Shown here: in pieces, positions 62,516 through 64,000 of the stretch
Layout: every line of letters begins with the position of its first letter
Position numbering within the stretch: the stretch's first letter is position 1
Origin: Anabaenopsis elenkinii CCIBt3563
GTDB lineage: Bacteria; Cyanobacteriota; Cyanobacteriia; Cyanobacteriales; Nostocaceae
DNA: 64,000 nt
Assembly (NCBI RefSeq): GCF_015245355.1
Contig: NZ_CP063311.1
Span: 3,739,179 to 3,803,178, forward strand
Direction of reading: 5' to 3'
Made by a program: the position numbers and the translations under genes
Notes under the pieces: model-generated
Databases searched by the model: none
What the model saw: only the letters and a program-made list of their open reading frames with translations
Told to the model about the DNA's origin: nothing

Positions 62516-63382
62516 ATGTACTTATGCTCGGTTTTGCTGACCAATTTAGAGGCGATCGCTCCTGGGGATGAGTTGGTAAATTTGTTACAATTTCCCTTTA
62601 TGCAGCGAGCTGTGGTCGGTGCTCTGTTAATGGGAATTCTCGGTGGTTTACTGGGAAGTTTTGCTACATTGCGCCAACTATCCTTTTTCAGCCATGCTGT
62701 GGGTCATGCAGCATTAATCGGTGTGGTCTTAGGTGTCTTGCTACAGTTGAATCCTACTTGGATGCTATTACCCTTTACGTTAGTTTTTGGGGTAGTTGTG
62801 CTTTACTTGATTGATCAAACCGATTTAGCCAGCGATAGCGTTCTGGTGATCGTGCTATCAGCAGCATTAAGTATAGGGTTGCTGTTGACTAGCTTTGTTC
62901 CGGGGTATCGGGGAAATTTAATGAGAGTATTGTTAGGGGATATTCTGGCCATCGATAATACAGATTTGATTGTGACCCTACTGTTAGTAGTAGTTAGTGG
63001 GGTATTTTTATTTTCCACCCTAGAACAGCAAATTTTGCTGACTCTTAACCCGGATGTAGCTCAAGTACAAGGGGTTCCGGTGCAATTGTATCGCTATACC
63101 TTTGTCATGCTACTTTCCCTGGCTGTGGCTGTGACAATTACAGCCGTTGGTGTTTTGCTAGTCAATGCTTTTTTAGTGATTCCCGCTTCCACAGCTAAGT
63201 TGATGAGTCATCACTTTAACCGGTTTTTGGTGTTATCAGTCATCTTTGGTTCTACCACCAGCATTGCTGGTATTATGGTTTCGGGTGTTTTTAACCTGGC
63301 ATCAGGCCCTAGTATTGTGGTAGTCCAGTGTTTGTGTTTTCTGGGTGTTTTCTTGTCGGTGAAAATTTTGCGAAATTTTTGA
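62516..63382 (+). CDS. znuB: Zinc ABC transporter permease
   Basis: The 288-residue membrane protein has about eight helices and the ABC-3 family motifs GSFATLRQLSFFSHAVGHAAL, VLLVNAFLVIPASTAKLMSH and FNLASGPSIVVVQ (first motif shown in part: LRQLSFFSHAVGHAAL). It forms the zinc channel with znuC. The start is the ATG at 62516; the right MITE end lies 55 bases upstream, so a MITE now sits where read-through from znuAC or a local promoter would lie. Confidence 0.93.
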   Translation: MYLCSVLLTNLEAIAPGDELVNLLQFPFMQRAVVGALLMGILGGLLGSFATLRQLSFFSHAVGHAALIGVVLGVLLQLNPTWMLLPFTLVFGVVVLYLIDQTDLASDSVLVIVLSAALSIGLLLTSFVPGYRGNLMRVLLGDILAIDNTDLIVTLLLVVVSGVFLFSTLEQQILLTLNPDVAQVQGVPVQLYRYTFVMLLSLAVAVTITAVGVLLVNAFLVIPASTAKLMSHHFNRFLVLSVIFGSTTSIAGIMVSGVFNLASGPSIVVVQCLCFLGVFLSVKILRNF

Positions 63383-63450
63383 CTTCAACCCCTTGCCAAA
63401 CCTTTTTGGCTATGCTAAATTTAATAATCGTTGGTTAAATAAATCAACAA

Positions 63451-63523
<73 letters not shown>

Positions 63524-63532
63524 TTTAATTAC

Positions 63533-63562
63533 ACCCCTTGAAGCTAGCTCCAAGGGGTTTAT
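63533..63562 (+). terminator. Terminator of tRNA-Phe
   Basis: CCCCTTG pairs with CAAGGGG around AAGCTAGCTC, followed by TTTATGATTTT. It lies about ten bases after the tRNA. Confidence 0.75.
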
Positions 63563-63775
63563 GATTTTAAGCTATGATCAGGTGATCGGGCTGTTGTGCT
63601 ATAGGTGAATCCTGAGCAGAAAAAACCGATGGTTGGTGGCAAATTTAGGGGAATTTAATTAAATATATCAATTCAGATTGGGTGCTAAAACTTTTAATAC
63701 TTGCCCTTAATTGTCTATGTAGGGGTGGATGCCTTTGACTGCCGTGAGTTTACAAGGGGCCAGATGATCATAATA

Positions 63776-64000
63776 TCATACCATCCATTCCGAAGCGCGT
63801 TCACCTAAATCGAGGGGAATACTGACAGCTTTACCCAATCGGGGACGCTCCCGGGTTTGGTTAATAAATGTTTGCACTTGCACAGCACCACCCAAGGCAT
63901 GAAGATAATTAGCAATGCTATCAAGATGTTCTTGGTACTCCGCCTCACTCAAGGGAAAAGAAGCTTGCTCAAGATACTTCCACATGATTTGCAGAAATAT
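63776..64000 (-). CDS. DUF3067 family protein, partial
   Basis: The visible 75 residues (IFLQIMWKYLEQASFPLSEA near the window edge, then LGKAVSIPLDLGERASEWMV at the end) match the C-terminal part of DUF3067, a small cyanobacterial and plastid family of unknown function. The frame is open upstream past base 64000, so the start lies outside. The internal ATG at 63985 is therefore not the real start. Confidence 0.75.
   Translation of the reverse strand: MFLQIMWKYLEQASFPLSEAEYQEHLDSIANYLHALGGAVQVQTFINQTRERPRLGKAVSIPLDLGERASEWMV

Overview
The window is chromosomal DNA from a filamentous cyanobacterium, most likely order Nostocales. The signs are: the ndhA-ndhI-ndhG-ndhE cluster of photosynthetic NDH-1, psbI of photosystem II, the opcA/zwf/fbp group known from heterocyst-formers, a B12-dependent class II ribonucleotide reductase next to a cobalamin-biosynthesis gene, an SLH-domain porin, and many copies of the octamer GCGATCGC (HIP1). 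The species cannot be fixed from the sequence alone.

Layout. 1-3080: end of an ndhAIGE operon followed by NAD kinase and a clear terminator. 3133-4749: a GT-C type membrane glycosyltransferase. 4772-9187: the most unusual locus, a two-gene minus-strand operon. One gene encodes a GrpE-like nucleotide-exchange factor; the other fuses a NYN (PIN-like) ribonuclease domain to an Hsp70 ATPase and a long helical tail. 10015-13416: a trehalose synthase-maltokinase fusion. 13430-20607: housekeeping genes (hydrolase, DUF192 lipoprotein, class V aminotransferase, trpC, lpdA) and a tiny ribbon-helix-helix gene. 20678-28057: UPF0182 membrane protein, P-type ATPase, cobyrinate diamide synthase. 28169-32752: opcA, zwf and fbp, the oxidative pentose phosphate group, with no transaldolase gene between zwf and fbp. 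33494-39759: RNA-binding protein, class II RNR, LptD-like protein, psbI.

39888-46846 is a mobile and accessory stretch. It holds an IS5-like element whose transposase is split by a related MITE, a glycogen phosphorylase gene that has lost about 300 codons in frame, and a type II restriction-modification locus (controller, restriction enzyme, C5 methylase) in which an IS630-type element has cut the restriction gene exactly at a TA. 47098-57488: trpS, metF-like, a TPR/M48-like protein with a ruined zinc site, a second RRM protein, a sucrose-phosphate-synthase-like glycosyltransferase flanked by IS200/IS605 tnpB ends, and an RqcH/NFACT protein. 57600-63382: a candidate small RNA, a porin, and a zinc-uptake locus (znuA, znuC, znuB) with an embedded SmtB/ArsR-type zinc sensor and a MITE nested inside another MITE. 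63451-64000: tRNA-Phe and a partial DUF3067 gene.

A recurring theme is repeat invasion. A short repeat of the form GGCTACGCCACGCNAGCTAT sits between genes and also inside coding frames (maltokinase domain, start and linker of the M48-like gene). A GGGGAGGG-type palindrome is found inside cobB. Several genes carry damaged active sites or deletions (maltokinase Asp to His, M48 HExxH to TQxxH, glgP). The best candidate for an undescribed system is the NYN-Hsp70/GrpE-like pair at 4772-9187.
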